Positions 31,895 to 41,384 are shown, counted from the first letter of the stretch. The stretch: DNA of 64,000 nt from UBA7672 sp965279085 (GCA_965279085.1 OZ257149.1:3286001-3350000); one strand, 5' to 3'. Numbers and translations are program-made. The notes: generated by a model not told the origin, from the letters alone.

Positions 31895-33268
31895 ATGGCG
31901 ACAAGGTTCGGTTGGGGGTCGTTGAGCGCTAGAGTCATAGGGCTCTCTGCGCTGATGACTCTGGCGATCATCACGGCCGCTTTCACACTCACCTACATCG
32001 CCGCGACGCGTATCATCGAACAGGAGACAGCCAATGTCGTCGAGGCCGAGCTGCGCGGCATCGTCGAGGCCAGCGACGGCGGGCGGAATCTCGAAGCGCT
32101 GGCTTTGGCGATACGCGACAGAGCGGTTGGAGAATCCGAAGCGATCTATCTGCTGACGGACGGCGCCGGCGCGACGATAGCGGGCAATCTTTCGGGATGG
32201 CCATCGAATGTGCGAACCGACGGGCAGTGGACTGCCGTGCGCGGCGTGCGTGCGCCGAACGGGCAGGAGGTCGAAATCGGCGCGGTGGCGTTCGTCGCGC
32301 CGTTCGGCACGCGGCTTCTGGTTGGGCGAGACCTGCGGGCGGAGCGGAACTTCCAGGCGGCGCTCATCGAGTCGGGCGCGGTGGCGTTGCTGGCGGCCGT
32401 ACTGCTGGCCGGTGCTTCAGGCTTCATTCTCAATCGGCTGGTGATGCGGCGCGTCGGCGACATCGACGAGACGGCGCGGGCGATCGTCGCGGGCGACCTG
32501 TCGAAGCGCATTCCTGTGCGCGCGGGCGGCGACGAATTCGGGCGGCTGGCGGTGACGCTTAACGGAATGCTGGAACGGATCGAGGCGCTGGTGACGGAGC
32601 TTCGCACTGTCACTGACAGTCTGAGCCACGACCTACGCACGCCGTTGACGCGACTCAAGACGCAGATCCAGCGCGGCAATGATGCTGAGCTTTCCGACGC
32701 CGCGCGGCGTGAGGCGCTGGGGCAGGCGGCCGACGAAGCGGATCGCATCATCCAGTCATTCGGCGCGATGATCGATATCGCGCGTGCGGAAGCGGGGGCT
32801 GCCCGTGATCAGTTTGCCGAAGTCGACCTGCGCGCGGTCGTGCGCGGGGTCTACGAGCTTCATCAACCACTGGCCGAGGACGAAGGTGTCTCGCTATCGT
32901 TCGATGAAGGCGGTGATGCGCCCGTCACGGTGCAGGGCCATGCGCAGTTCCTCGCCCAGCTTGTGTCCAACCTCGTCGACAACGCGCTGAAGCATGGCGC
33001 CGATGGCAAGGCCGTCGCGATGGCGGTGCGGCGCGAGGGCAGCATGGCGGAAGTCGTGGTCTCCGACACCGGCAAGGGCATCCCGGAAGGGCAGCGGGAA
33101 GGGGCGCTCAAGCGCTTCGGCCGATTGGATGCCGCCCGCACGACGCCAGGCTACGGCCTCGGGCTTTCGCTGGCCGCCACGCTGGCGCGGATGCATGGCG
33201 GAGAGCTGGTGCTGGAGGACAACGCCCCCGGCCTGCGGGTCAGGGTGAGGATACCGGTAACGGGTTAG
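31895..33268 (+). CDS. Sensor histidine kinase
   Basis: 457 residues. Two membrane helices (about 10-35 and 150-175) flank a periplasmic sensor region of about 115 residues. HAMP follows (RRVGDIDETARAIVAGDLSKRIPVRAGGDEFGRLA), then the H-box with His245 in DSLSHDLRTPLTRLK, and the HATPase domain with N-box (LVSNLVDNALKHG), G1 (VSDTGKGIPEGQ) and G2 (GYGLGLSLAATLARMHGG). Partner of the upstream regulator: its ATG follows the regulator's TAG immediately. The periplasmic signal is unknown. The next gene cluster (flagellar) starts 158 bases downstream. Confidence 0.92.
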   Translation: MATRFGWGSLSARVIGLSALMTLAIITAAFTLTYIAATRIIEQETANVVEAELRGIVEASDGGRNLEALALAIRDRAVGESEAIYLLTDGAGATIAGNLSGWPSNVRTDGQWTAVRGVRAPNGQEVEIGAVAFVAPFGTRLLVGRDLRAERNFQAALIESGAVALLAAVLLAGASGFILNRLVMRRVGDIDETARAIVAGDLSKRIPVRAGGDEFGRLAVTLNGMLERIEALVTELRTVTDSLSHDLRTPLTRLKTQIQRGNDAELSDAARREALGQAADEADRIIQSFGAMIDIARAEAGAARDQFAEVDLRAVVRGVYELHQPLAEDEGVSLSFDEGGDAPVTVQGHAQFLAQLVSNLVDNALKHGADGKAVAMAVRREGSMAEVVVSDTGKGIPEGQREGALKRFGRLDAARTTPGYGLGLSLAATLARMHGGELVLEDNAPGLRVRVRIPVTG

Positions 33269-33365
33269 GTTCCGCACCGGACCCCAATTAATTCGCCGCA
33301 CCCTTCAAAATCCCAGCAAAACGGGGCCTTCGGCGCTGCGCACGGCAGTTTTTGCCCACCCTTTT

Positions 33366-33391
33366 TTAACCAGTTCTTTGCGAGGGTTAAC
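33366..33391 (+). promoter_or_regulatory. Two TTAAC half-sites upstream of fliQ (possible CtrA control)
   Basis: TTAAC occurs at 33366-33370 and again at 33387-33391, starts 21 bases apart (two helical turns), 35-60 bases before the fliQ ATG. In Caulobacter-type bacteria CtrA binds TTAA-containing half-sites before class II flagellar genes. The spacing differs from the standard full site (TTAA-N7-TTAA), so binding is only suggested. Confidence 0.4.
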
Positions 33392-33425
33392 GGCCGCAAA
33401 CCATAACTTCGCAAGGAGAACAGGC

Positions 33426-33689
33426 ATGGATGGCCTGGAGGTTCTCGACTTTGGCCGCGACGCGCTCTGGACGACTGTCTGGATGTGCGCCCCGGCGATG
33501 ATCGCCGGTCTGGTGGTCGGTCTGGTGATCGCCTTCTTCCAGGCGCTGACCCAGATCCAGGAAATGACGCTGGTCTTCGTGCCGAAGATCATCGCGATCT
33601 TCGCCGCGCTGCTGATCTTCCTGCCGATGATGGGCGCGCTTCTGGCCGGCTTCGCCAATGAGGTCTTCACACGCATAGCCGAGTTCTAG
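33426..33689 (+). CDS. fliQ: Flagellar export protein FliQ
   Basis: 87 residues with two strongly hydrophobic helices (MCAPAMIAGLVVGLVIAFFQALTQIQEM and LVFVPKIIAIFAALLIFLPMMGALLAGF), the standard FliQ layout with TQIQEMTL between them. It forms part of the flagellar type III export gate with FliR and FlhB. ATG 33426 has AAGGAGAA about 8 bases upstream. fliR follows after 12 bases. Confidence 0.95.
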   Translation: MDGLEVLDFGRDALWTTVWMCAPAMIAGLVVGLVIAFFQALTQIQEMTLVFVPKIIAIFAALLIFLPMMGALLAGFANEVFTRIAEF

Positions 33690-33701
33690 GAGCCGTATCG
33701 G

Positions 33702-34454
33702 TTGGACTGGCTTACCCAATACGCCTGGATCGGAGCGCTGCTGTTCACGCGGCTTGGCGCCGTGATGATGATCGCGCCGGGCTGGGGCGAGCAGACGACG
33801 CCGGCCATGATGCGTCTGGGCGTCGCCGTGCTGGTGACGGCCACGCTGGCGCCGACGCTGGCAGGTAGCGCGCCGCCGCTGCCTAGCAGCATCACGGGCG
33901 CCTTTCCCATGATCATCACCGAGATCATCACCGGGCTGATCTTGGGTCTTGGCGCGCGTCTGATGATGAGCGCGCTGCAGGTTGCGGGGGCGACCGTAGG
34001 TCTCGCTTCGGGCCTGGGTTTTGCGCAGCAGGTTGATCCCATCGCGAGCCAGCCTGCGGCGATCTTCTCCGGCTTCTTCTCGATGATGGGTGTCGTGCTG
34101 ATCATGTCGGCCGGACTGCATCGGGTGATGATCGAGGCGGCGGCGGACAGCTACACGATCTTCCCGCCGGGCGCGTTCCCGCCCATCGGCGATGCGACGC
34201 AGTTCGTCATCGATGCGGTGTCGAACTCCTTCCGGCTGGGCATCCAGATCGCGGCGCCGGTGCTGATCTTCTCGCTGATATTCAACGTGGCGCTCGGTCT
34301 CATCTCCCGCCTGATTCCGCAGGTGCAGGTCTTCATGACAGCGATGCCGCTGTCGGTGATGCTGGGCCTCGCGGTGACCGCGCTGGGTCTGGGCGGCGGG
34401 ATGATGATCTGGCTGGAGGAGATGGATCGCCAGATGCATCTCTTCACGAGGTAG
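33702..34454 (+). CDS. fliR: Flagellar export protein FliR
   Basis: 250 residues with about six membrane helices and the FliR pattern GAVMMIAPGWGEQTTPAMMRLGVAVLVTATLAPTL and GLGFAQQVDPIASQPAAIFSGFF. It is an export-gate component. The start is a TTG at 33702 with TAGGAGCC about 8-14 bases upstream, a rare start codon that may lower expression. It is followed by flhB after 6 bases. Confidence 0.93.
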   Translation: MDWLTQYAWIGALLFTRLGAVMMIAPGWGEQTTPAMMRLGVAVLVTATLAPTLAGSAPPLPSSITGAFPMIITEIITGLILGLGARLMMSALQVAGATVGLASGLGFAQQVDPIASQPAAIFSGFFSMMGVVLIMSAGLHRVMIEAAADSYTIFPPGAFPPIGDATQFVIDAVSNSFRLGIQIAAPVLIFSLIFNVALGLISRLIPQVQVFMTAMPLSVMLGLAVTALGLGGGMMIWLEEMDRQMHLFTR

Positions 34455-34460
34455 CGCACC

Positions 34461-35531
34461 GTGGCAGAAGATCAGGACAACAGCCAGAAGACAGAAGATC
34501 CGACACAGAAGCGGCTGGAAGAAGGGCGCAAGAAAGGCGACATCGCCAAGAGCCAGGACGTTCCGATCTGGTTCCTGATGATGGCGTCGGCTGCGATCAT
34601 GGCCGGCGCCGGGCCGCTGGCGGGAATGATCGCCGATCCGCTGGCGCGCATCATGGACCATCCGCATGCTTTCAGGTTGAGCGAAGGTGGCGCGCAGCAG
34701 TTGATGGGCAGCCTGCTGATGTCGCTGGCGCTGCCGCTGACAATCATCTTCGGCATCATCGCGGTTTCAACCGTGATTGGTCACATCGTCCAGCACCGTC
34801 CGCTGTGGACCGCCGAGAAGATGAAGCCGGATCTTGCGAAGCTCTCGCCGGCCAAGGGCCTGACGCGGATGTTCGGCATGCAGGGCTGGATGAACCTGTT
34901 CAAGTCGTTCCTGAAGATGGGAGCGATCACGGGCGCGATGATGTACGCCGTCTGGCCGGAGGCGACGGCAATCTCGGAAGCTGGGCGGCTTGAGCCCGCG
35001 GGCCTTCTGGCGATGACGCAGGCGATCGCGGGCAGGCTTCTGCTGGCGGCCGTCGTGGTGGTTGGCATCATCGCTGCGATCGACTTCCTCTATCAGCGCT
35101 GGAGCTTCATGCAGCGCATGCGCATGTCGCGCCGGGATATCAAGGACGAGGTCAAGCAGCAGGAAGGCGATCCGCACGTGCGCGCACGCCTGCGCCAGAT
35201 CCGCCTGGAGCGGTCGCGCAAGCGCATGATGCAGAACGTGCCGAAGTCGACGGTCGTCATCACCAACCCGACCCACTACTCTGTTGCGTTGCGCTACGAT
35301 CCGGAAAAGGACGCTGCGCCCGTCTGCCTGGCCAAGGGTGCGGACGATGTGGCGTTGCGCATTCGCGAAGTGGCCAAGGAACACAACATCCCGATCATCG
35401 AGAACGTGCCACTGGCGCGGGCTCTGTTTGCGTCGGTCGAGGTCGAGGAGAGCGTGCCACGCGAGCATTTCGAGGCGGTCGCCAAGATCATCGGTTTCGT
35501 CTTGAACACGGCCAAAGGGAGGCGTCGATGA
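34461..35531 (+). CDS. flhB: Flagellar export switch protein FlhB
   Basis: 356 residues. Acidic cytosolic start (AEDQDNSQKTEDPTQKRLEEGRKKG), four membrane helices, and a C-terminal cytosolic domain with the self-cleavage motif N269-P270-T271-H272 in ITNPTHYSVAL. It switches export from rod/hook to filament substrates after autocleavage. The start is GTG. Last of the fliQ-fliR-flhB unit; a further in-frame ATG overlaps its stop but starts only a doubtful small frame. cckA begins about 240 bases later. Confidence 0.95.
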   Translation: MAEDQDNSQKTEDPTQKRLEEGRKKGDIAKSQDVPIWFLMMASAAIMAGAGPLAGMIADPLARIMDHPHAFRLSEGGAQQLMGSLLMSLALPLTIIFGIIAVSTVIGHIVQHRPLWTAEKMKPDLAKLSPAKGLTRMFGMQGWMNLFKSFLKMGAITGAMMYAVWPEATAISEAGRLEPAGLLAMTQAIAGRLLLAAVVVVGIIAAIDFLYQRWSFMQRMRMSRRDIKDEVKQQEGDPHVRARLRQIRLERSRKRMMQNVPKSTVVITNPTHYSVALRYDPEKDAAPVCLAKGADDVALRIREVAKEHNIPIIENVPLARALFASVEVEESVPREHFEAVAKIIGFVLNTAKGRRR

Positions 35532-35768
35532 GCGCGTCTGCCCTGCTTCTCCACAGGAAGCTGATCGGGTCCGCCGGCAGGGGTTGGCGACCCGTGGCCA
35601 CTACCCATGGTGACCCAGCCCCCGAACTGACTCAGACTGCCCCCCTAGGGAATGTGTCCGAGGGCTGGAATTCATCGAAGAGTCAAAACGTTAACGCCGA
35701 TTCGGGTGCTAACCCGGGCCGGTCCGAATCACCTCACTACTCTCCTGCAGAACAGCGGAAGCCGACCC

Positions 35769-38363
35769 ATGCCTGAGCCCAAAGAGCACAACGAGTACGA
35801 AACCACCGTCACGCCGGCCCCGGAGCCGCGTCGCAAGGGCTTCGACTACATCCAGCTCGGCTTCTGGCTGGCGCTGGCTGTCGCGGGCGGCGCGGCCGGC
35901 ATGGCGCTGACCTGGAGCGAGGCCGTGGGTCCTGCTGGAGCGGTGCTGGTCATCGCGCTGGGCATGATGGCGCTGGTGCTGGTGATGTGGGTGATGCGTG
36001 GCGCCGGACGGAAGCTCGGCATGTTCCCCGAGCGCGGCGCGGCGGAAGCGGCTGCGCAGTCGACCAAGCGGCATATCTGGCTAGAGGCCCTGATCGAGCC
36101 GGCGCTGATCTCGGACCGGGGCGGCGCGACCGTGGCGGCCAATGCGGGCTATCTGGAGATCGCGCAGCTTGCGCACGTCTCCGGCGACAGCGCGCATGCG
36201 CCGTCCGTGGACCGGCTGTTCTCGTCCAACCCCGGCATGGCGGCCCCGATCTATCGCCTGTCGAAGGCGGTGAAGATGGGTGTGGCCAAGACGGAGATGT
36301 TGCCGGCGCTGTTGTTCGGCGACAGCCATACGGCGATGCAGTTCGAGGCGAGTGTTGCGCCGCTGGGCAAGACGCGGGCACTGTGGCGCCTGCGGCGGGT
36401 CGAGGCGGGATCGCAGGCGGCCGGCGCTGGATCGGTCGATGCGCGCGCGCTCTACGTTGAGGATGCTCCGGTTGGCTTCTTCTCCGCGCGCCGCGATGGC
36501 CGCGTGGTCTACATCAACCAGACACTGCGCCAGATGCTCGGCCTGCCGGACGGCGACAACGCGCTGCGGCTGGAAGACATCATGCGTCCCGAAGGCCTCA
36601 AGCTGATGAAGCGCGATGTGCGCGGCTCGGCGAGCCAGCGGGCGGAAGTCGTGCTTCGCGCGCGTGATGGCGTCGAGACGACGGCGACGCTGATCACGGT
36701 CTGGTCGGGCAAGGGCGCGGATGCGCTGACGCGTTCGATCGTCTATGTCGCGAGCGCGACAGAGCAATCCGCGCGCCGCGCGCCGGTTGCGCAGATCGCG
36801 GTCGAGCCGCGTAGCGGCGTGCGCGTGGACGACACGATGTTCTCCGACGCCCCGTTCGGCGTCGTGCGCCTCGATGGCGAAGGCGTCGAGACCGCGGTGA
36901 TGATGGACGCCAACCGCGCGCTGGTCGAACTGACCGGCGGACGCGCCCAGCCGGGCGCACGCTTTGCCGACCTGTTCGTGGCCGAGCAGGGCCCGCAGGC
37001 GCTGGCGGACGAACTAGCCAAGGCTCTCGACGGCGCCCACAGCTTCAAGCTGGCGGGCACGAAGGATGGTTCGGCGGATGTGTTCGTCACCCTCGACCGG
37101 CAGGGCCGCCCGTCGGCGGCTTACGTCATCGACACGACCGAGAAGAAGCTGTTGGAAACGCGTCTCGCTCAGGGCGCCAAGCTGCAGGCGCTCGGCAAGA
37201 TGGCGGGCGGGCTCGCGCACGAATTCAACAATATGCTCGCGGGCATCATCCTCAACGTCGACAAGCTGCAGATCCGTCACCCCCCGGGCGATCCGACCTA
37301 TTTCGAGCTGAAGTCGATCAACGAGTTCGCCGCGCGCGGCGCGCAGCTGATCCGCACCATGCTGGCGTTCACGCGCCGTCAGGTGTTCGTGTCGGAAGTG
37401 TTCGACGTGACGGATGCGCTGTCGGACTACTACGTTCTGCTGCGCGACATCATCGACGAGCGCATCAAGCTCGACATCGTGCACGGCCGCGACCTGCCGC
37501 GCATCAAGGGCGACAAGGGACAGCTGGAAACGGCCGTCACCAACCTATGCACCAATGCGCGCGACGCGATGATCGAGAAGAGCGGCGGCGGCCGCCTGTT
37601 GATCCGTACGTCGCGTTCGGATGCGGCCGCAGCGCGCAAGGACGGCTTCGTCCATGTGGTCGAGGGCGAGTACGTGCTGATCGAGGTGATCGACGACGGC
37701 CACGGCATTCCGCCGGAGATCATGGAGAAAATCTTCGAGCCGTTCTTCACGACCAAGGCGGAAGGCAAGGGCACGGGCCTCGGCCTCGCGACTGTCTATG
37801 GCATCGTGAAGCAGCTGGGCGGCTACATCTATCCGGTCTCGAAGGTTGGACGTGGCACGACGTTCAAGATCTTCCTGCAGGCGTGGGACGGCGTGGAAGA
37901 GCCGGCGCTTCCGGCCGAACAGGCCGCTGCGTCTGAGCCTTCGAGCTCGTCGCGTCCGGTCGGCGATCTTGCCGGCCGTGGCAGTATCCTGCTGGTCGAG
38001 GACGAGGACGGCGTGCGTGGTATCGCTGCGCAGCTGCTGGCTTCGTTCGGCTATCAGGTCATCGAAGCCAGCGACGGCGAGAAGGCGCTGGAGATCATCA
38101 AGGAGCATTCCGGCTCCATCGATCTCCTGATCTCGGACGTCGTCATGCCGGGCATGGATGGCCCCGCTCTGCTCAAGGCAGCGCGGCCTTGGCTCACCAA
38201 TACGCGCGTGATGTTCATTTCGGGCTATGCCGAGCGCGATCTTGCAAAGGCGCTGGAGGATGACCGGGCGATTTCGTTCCTGCCGAAGCCGTTCACACTC
38301 CGCCAGCTGGCAGAACGCGTGCAGGCGGAACTGAAGGAGGCGCCGCCTCGCGCAGCTGCGTGA
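35769..38363 (+). CDS. cckA: Hybrid sensor histidine kinase CckA (cell-cycle kinase)
   Basis: 864 residues. Two membrane helices (about 30-75), a long PAS-containing middle (about 160-460, with APVGFFSARRDGRVVYINQTLRQMLGLP and APFGVVRLDGEGVETAVMMDAN marking two PAS units), the dimerisation/H-box with His484 in MAGGLAHEFNNMLAGII, an HATPase domain (TNLCTNARDAM, DDGHGIPPEIMEKIFEPFFTTKAEGKGTGLGLATVYG) and a receiver with Asp790 (DVVMPGMDG). In Caulobacter CckA feeds phosphate to CtrA and CpdR through ChpT. Placement directly after flhB matches the Caulobacter arrangement. It is longer than the about 690-residue Caulobacter protein. The first ATG of the reading frame at 35652 is not needed, since 35769 has the usual CckA-like N terminus. 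It converges on pheT. Confidence 0.9.
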   Translation: MPEPKEHNEYETTVTPAPEPRRKGFDYIQLGFWLALAVAGGAAGMALTWSEAVGPAGAVLVIALGMMALVLVMWVMRGAGRKLGMFPERGAAEAAAQSTKRHIWLEALIEPALISDRGGATVAANAGYLEIAQLAHVSGDSAHAPSVDRLFSSNPGMAAPIYRLSKAVKMGVAKTEMLPALLFGDSHTAMQFEASVAPLGKTRALWRLRRVEAGSQAAGAGSVDARALYVEDAPVGFFSARRDGRVVYINQTLRQMLGLPDGDNALRLEDIMRPEGLKLMKRDVRGSASQRAEVVLRARDGVETTATLITVWSGKGADALTRSIVYVASATEQSARRAPVAQIAVEPRSGVRVDDTMFSDAPFGVVRLDGEGVETAVMMDANRALVELTGGRAQPGARFADLFVAEQGPQALADELAKALDGAHSFKLAGTKDGSADVFVTLDRQGRPSAAYVIDTTEKKLLETRLAQGAKLQALGKMAGGLAHEFNNMLAGIILNVDKLQIRHPPGDPTYFELKSINEFAARGAQLIRTMLAFTRRQVFVSEVFDVTDALSDYYVLLRDIIDERIKLDIVHGRDLPRIKGDKGQLETAVTNLCTNARDAMIEKSGGGRLLIRTSRSDAAAARKDGFVHVVEGEYVLIEVIDDGHGIPPEIMEKIFEPFFTTKAEGKGTGLGLATVYGIVKQLGGYIYPVSKVGRGTTFKIFLQAWDGVEEPALPAEQAAASEPSSSSRPVGDLAGRGSILLVEDEDGVRGIAAQLLASFGYQVIEASDGEKALEIIKEHSGSIDLLISDVVMPGMDGPALLKAARPWLTNTRVMFISGYAERDLAKALEDDRAISFLPKPFTLRQLAERVQAELKEAPPRAAA

Positions 38364-38370
38364 GGCGGGG

Positions 38371-40860
38371 CTAGCCCCTCAGTACGGCTCCGGTCGCCTT
38401 GATCACTGACTTCACCACCAACTGCGCGACAGCTTCGATCTGCTCGTCGGTCATGGCCTGGCCACGCGGCTGGATGGTCACCTCGACCGCGACAGATTTC
38501 TTGCCTTCGCCAATGCTGGCGCCGCGATAGACGTCGAAGACACGCGCGGCGGTGATCAGCTTCGGATCGGCCTTCATCGCCATGCGGGTAATGTCGGCCG
38601 CGGGGACCTTCTCGTCGACCACGAAGGCGAAGTCGCGCCTCACCGGCGTCTGGTCGGCCTTGTTGAGCACGGGGCGCGTCTTGGTAGGCTTGGCCTTTGG
38701 CGTGGGCAGCGCATCGAGCGCAAGCTCGATCGCCAGCACGGGGCCTTCGACGCGCAGGGCTTTCAAGAACGCGGGATGCAATTCACCGAACGAGGCGACG
38801 GCCTGTTTCGGTCCCAGACGCAGCGTACCCGCACGGCCGGGATGCCAGTGCGCGCCTTCAGGCGCGCCGACCTGGAATTTGTCCGGCGACTGGTCGAGCG
38901 CCTGCAGCACCGCGAAGAGATCGGCCTTGGCGGAGAAGGCATTGTAGGGCGCGGGCGCGCCTTGCCAGTCGCGGCCCTTCGCGGCTTTCACTACGGCGGC
39001 GACCATCTGGCGCTGATCGTTCGGCTTGTCGCCCGGATAGACGGGGCCGGCCTCGAACAAGCGGACGTCGTCGGCGCCGTGGTCCGCGTTGCGCTGCGCG
39101 GCTTCGGCGAGGTTCGCCAGCATCGACGGGCGCATATAGTCGAGATCGGACGCGATCGGGTTGTCGACGGTCAGCGCCGCCTGCAGGTTGTTGGCGCCGC
39201 CGATCATCAGTGCGGCGGTCTCGTGGAACATGAAGGACCACGTCACCGTCTCGAGATAGCCACGCGCGGCGAGCACACGACGCGCGGTGCGCGTGCGGTT
39301 CTGCAACGGCGTGACGACGATCCGGGCCGGGCCTTCCGGCGCCGGCAGCTGCTCGTCCGGCAGCTTGTCATAGCCTTCGATGCGGATCAGTTCCTCAACA
39401 ATGTCGGCAGAGCCTTCGACGTCGGGGCGCCAGGACGGGACTTTCACGGTCCACGTCTTGCCGTCTGACTTGCCCGGCGTCTCGAACCCGAGCGCGTGGA
39501 GGATTTCGGTCATGCGTGCGTGCTTCATGTCGACGCCGGTGAGGCGCAGCATGTCGCGCAGCTGGAAGTTCACCGGGGCAGGGCCATCTGGAACCTTGCC
39601 GGCGAGGACAACTTCGGAGGGTTCGCCGCCGCAGGTCTCGAGGATGAGTTTCGTGGCGAGTTCGATGCCGTCGACACAGGATTTGGGATCGATGCCGCGC
39701 TCGTTGCGGAAGCGGGCGTCGGAGAGGATGCCGGTGGCGCGACCTGTGCGAGCCGTGCGGTTGGCGTCGAAATAGGCGCTCTCGATGAAGACGTCGACAG
39801 TGTCGATGGAGCAGCCGGTGGTCTCGCCGCCCATCACGCCGCCGAGGCCGATGGCGCCTGAGTCATCCGCGATCACGCACATGTCGGCCAGGTTCGAATA
39901 GGTCTTGCCGTCGAGGGCGGCGAAGCTGTCATTCGCTGTGCCGAGACGTGCGACGATGCCGCCCTGTAGCTTCTTTGCGTCATAGACGTGAAGCGGGCGG
40001 CAGCGGTCGATCGAGATGTAGTTGGTGACGTCGACCAGCATGTTCTTCGGATTGATGCCGATGGCCTTGAGGCGCTTCTGCATCCAGTCAGGCGACGGTC
40101 CGTTCTTCACGCCGCGGATCAACCGGCCGGCGAAGACGGGGCAGGCGGTCTCGTCCGCGATGCGGACGGTGACGGGCGATTTGAACTTGCCGGCGACGGC
40201 CTTCACTTCGGGCGGCTTGAACGTGCCGACGCCCTTGGCGGCGAGGTCGCGGGCGATGCCGGTGACGCCGAGCCAGTCGGGACGGTTGGGCGTCACTTCG
40301 AAATCGATGACGGTGTCGAGCGAGAGTGCTTCGGCGACCGGTGAGCCGACCTTGAGATTGTCCGGCAGTTCGATGATGCCGCCATCGGCGATGGCTTGTT
40401 CGTCGGAGAGACCGAGCGCGTGAGCGCGGGGCTGCCAGTCCTCGAAGCGGGCGATGCGCAGGCGGAAGGGATCTTCATCGGTCTGCATCTCCGAGCCGGA
40501 GCACAGCATGCCGTTGGAGACGATGCCGCGCACGGGCTTGGGAACCAGCGTGATGCCCGAACCGGGGATGAAGGCGCCGATGGGCGCGTAAGCAGTGACG
40601 AGGCCTGGGCGGGCGTTGAGGCCGCCGCAGACGATCTCCTTCATGCCATCCACGGTCTCGACCTGGCAGACCTGAAGCTTGTCGGCGTTGGGGTGCTGTT
40701 TCGCTGAGACGATCTTCGCGACGGTGAACTGTTTCAGCGCGTCCCTGGGGTCATGCGCTTCCTCGACCTCGAGACCAGCCATGGTCATGGCTTCGAGGAT
40801 CGCGTCGAGGCTGGCCGACGTGTCGAGATAGTCCTTCAGCCAGGGGAGCGTGAATTTCAT
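38371..40860 (-). CDS. pheT: Phenylalanine-tRNA ligase beta subunit
   Basis: 829 residues, usual length (about 800). The N-terminal tRNA-binding domain KQFTVAKIVSAKQHPNADKLQVCQVETVDG and the VCGGLNARPGLVTAYAPIG lead are typical; B3/B4 editing and B5 regions follow, and the anticodon-binding FDX-ACB domain ends the chain (FDVYRGASIGEGKKSVAVEVTIQPRGQAMTDEQIEAVAQ). Works with PheS as an alpha2beta2 enzyme. It starts with an ATG that overlaps the stop of a small lipoprotein gene by 4 bases (ATGA), not directly after pheS as in most bacteria. Confidence 0.95.
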   Translation of the reverse strand: MKFTLPWLKDYLDTSASLDAILEAMTMAGLEVEEAHDPRDALKQFTVAKIVSAKQHPNADKLQVCQVETVDGMKEIVCGGLNARPGLVTAYAPIGAFIPGSGITLVPKPVRGIVSNGMLCSGSEMQTDEDPFRLRIARFEDWQPRAHALGLSDEQAIADGGIIELPDNLKVGSPVAEALSLDTVIDFEVTPNRPDWLGVTGIARDLAAKGVGTFKPPEVKAVAGKFKSPVTVRIADETACPVFAGRLIRGVKNGPSPDWMQKRLKAIGINPKNMLVDVTNYISIDRCRPLHVYDAKKLQGGIVARLGTANDSFAALDGKTYSNLADMCVIADDSGAIGLGGVMGGETTGCSIDTVDVFIESAYFDANRTARTGRATGILSDARFRNERGIDPKSCVDGIELATKLILETCGGEPSEVVLAGKVPDGPAPVNFQLRDMLRLTGVDMKHARMTEILHALGFETPGKSDGKTWTVKVPSWRPDVEGSADIVEELIRIEGYDKLPDEQLPAPEGPARIVVTPLQNRTRTARRVLAARGYLETVTWSFMFHETAALMIGGANNLQAALTVDNPIASDLDYMRPSMLANLAEAAQRNADHGADDVRLFEAGPVYPGDKPNDQRQMVAAVVKAAKGRDWQGAPAPYNAFSAKADLFAVLQALDQSPDKFQVGAPEGAHWHPGRAGTLRLGPKQAVASFGELHPAFLKALRVEGPVLAIELALDALPTPKAKPTKTRPVLNKADQTPVRRDFAFVVDEKVPAADITRMAMKADPKLITAARVFDVYRGASIGEGKKSVAVEVTIQPRGQAMTDEQIEAVAQLVVKSVIKATGAVLRG

Positions 40861-41384
40861 TGATAAGACCTGATGGCTTGGACACGGGCGAGGTCGAGAT
40901 GGGGGCCGTCGGACGTGTGGCAGAAGCCACTAGCCCAGACGATGCGGTTGTCATTGGTCGCTGCCGTGGCCGCACGATGTGCAACGATGCAGCTCACGTC
41001 GACGCGGCCCACGACGGTCACAGTCGACATGTCCAGATCGATGGCGGTTGGTTCGACAACCTCCGACATCTGGATGCCGACGCCGTTGGGGTCATAGCTC
41101 CAGCCCTTTGCCGCCGCGGCGGCGTCCGAATACAGACGCGACTCGATCGTCCGATAGGCCAGAACACCTTCCAGGGCGACCCATTTGCCGCTCCACGCCT
41201 CTGGATGCGCTGCGATTTCGCCGACACTCGCTTTCACGATGGTCTGGCCGTCGCGCTTGGCGAGGCTTTCAGAGGAGAGGTCATGCTCGACTATTTCCTG
41301 CGCGCTGAACGTCGCCTCGCCGGTAGCGCAGGCGGCCATCATTGCGACGGCAGCGACCACGGGGAACGCGTTCAGCAGTCTCAC
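40857..41384 (-). CDS. Small lipoprotein wedged between pheS and pheT
   Basis: 175 residues, no family recognised. The GTG at 41384 overlaps the pheS TGA (GTGA) and the stop overlaps the pheT ATG (ATGA), so the chain pheS-lipoprotein-pheT is translationally linked at both joints. MRLLNAFPVVAAVAMMAACAT gives a lipobox (MAAC). The mature part has GKWVALEGVLAYRTIESRLYSD and a late VVGRVDVSCIVAHRAATAATNDNRIVWASGFCHTSDGPHLDL with two cysteines that could form a disulfide; GKWVALEGVLA and VVGRV suggest an OB-fold-like module (weak). An exported lipoprotein inside an aminoacyl-tRNA synthetase operon is odd. Function unknown. Confidence 0.7.
   Translation of the reverse strand: MRLLNAFPVVAAVAMMAACATGEATFSAQEIVEHDLSSESLAKRDGQTIVKASVGEIAAHPEAWSGKWVALEGVLAYRTIESRLYSDAAAAAKGWSYDPNGVGIQMSEVVEPTAIDLDMSTVTVVGRVDVSCIVAHRAATAATNDNRIVWASGFCHTSDGPHLDLARVQAIRSYQ

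Noticed and set aside
33387..33391. Standard full CtrA site upstream of fliQ
   Set aside because: The two TTAAC units are not spaced as TTAA-N7-TTAA; only half-sites are reported.
35528..35776. 82-codon frame starting within the flhB stop
   Set aside because: Ser/Pro-rich, no motif, overlaps the cckA start, no sign of selection visible from sequence alone.
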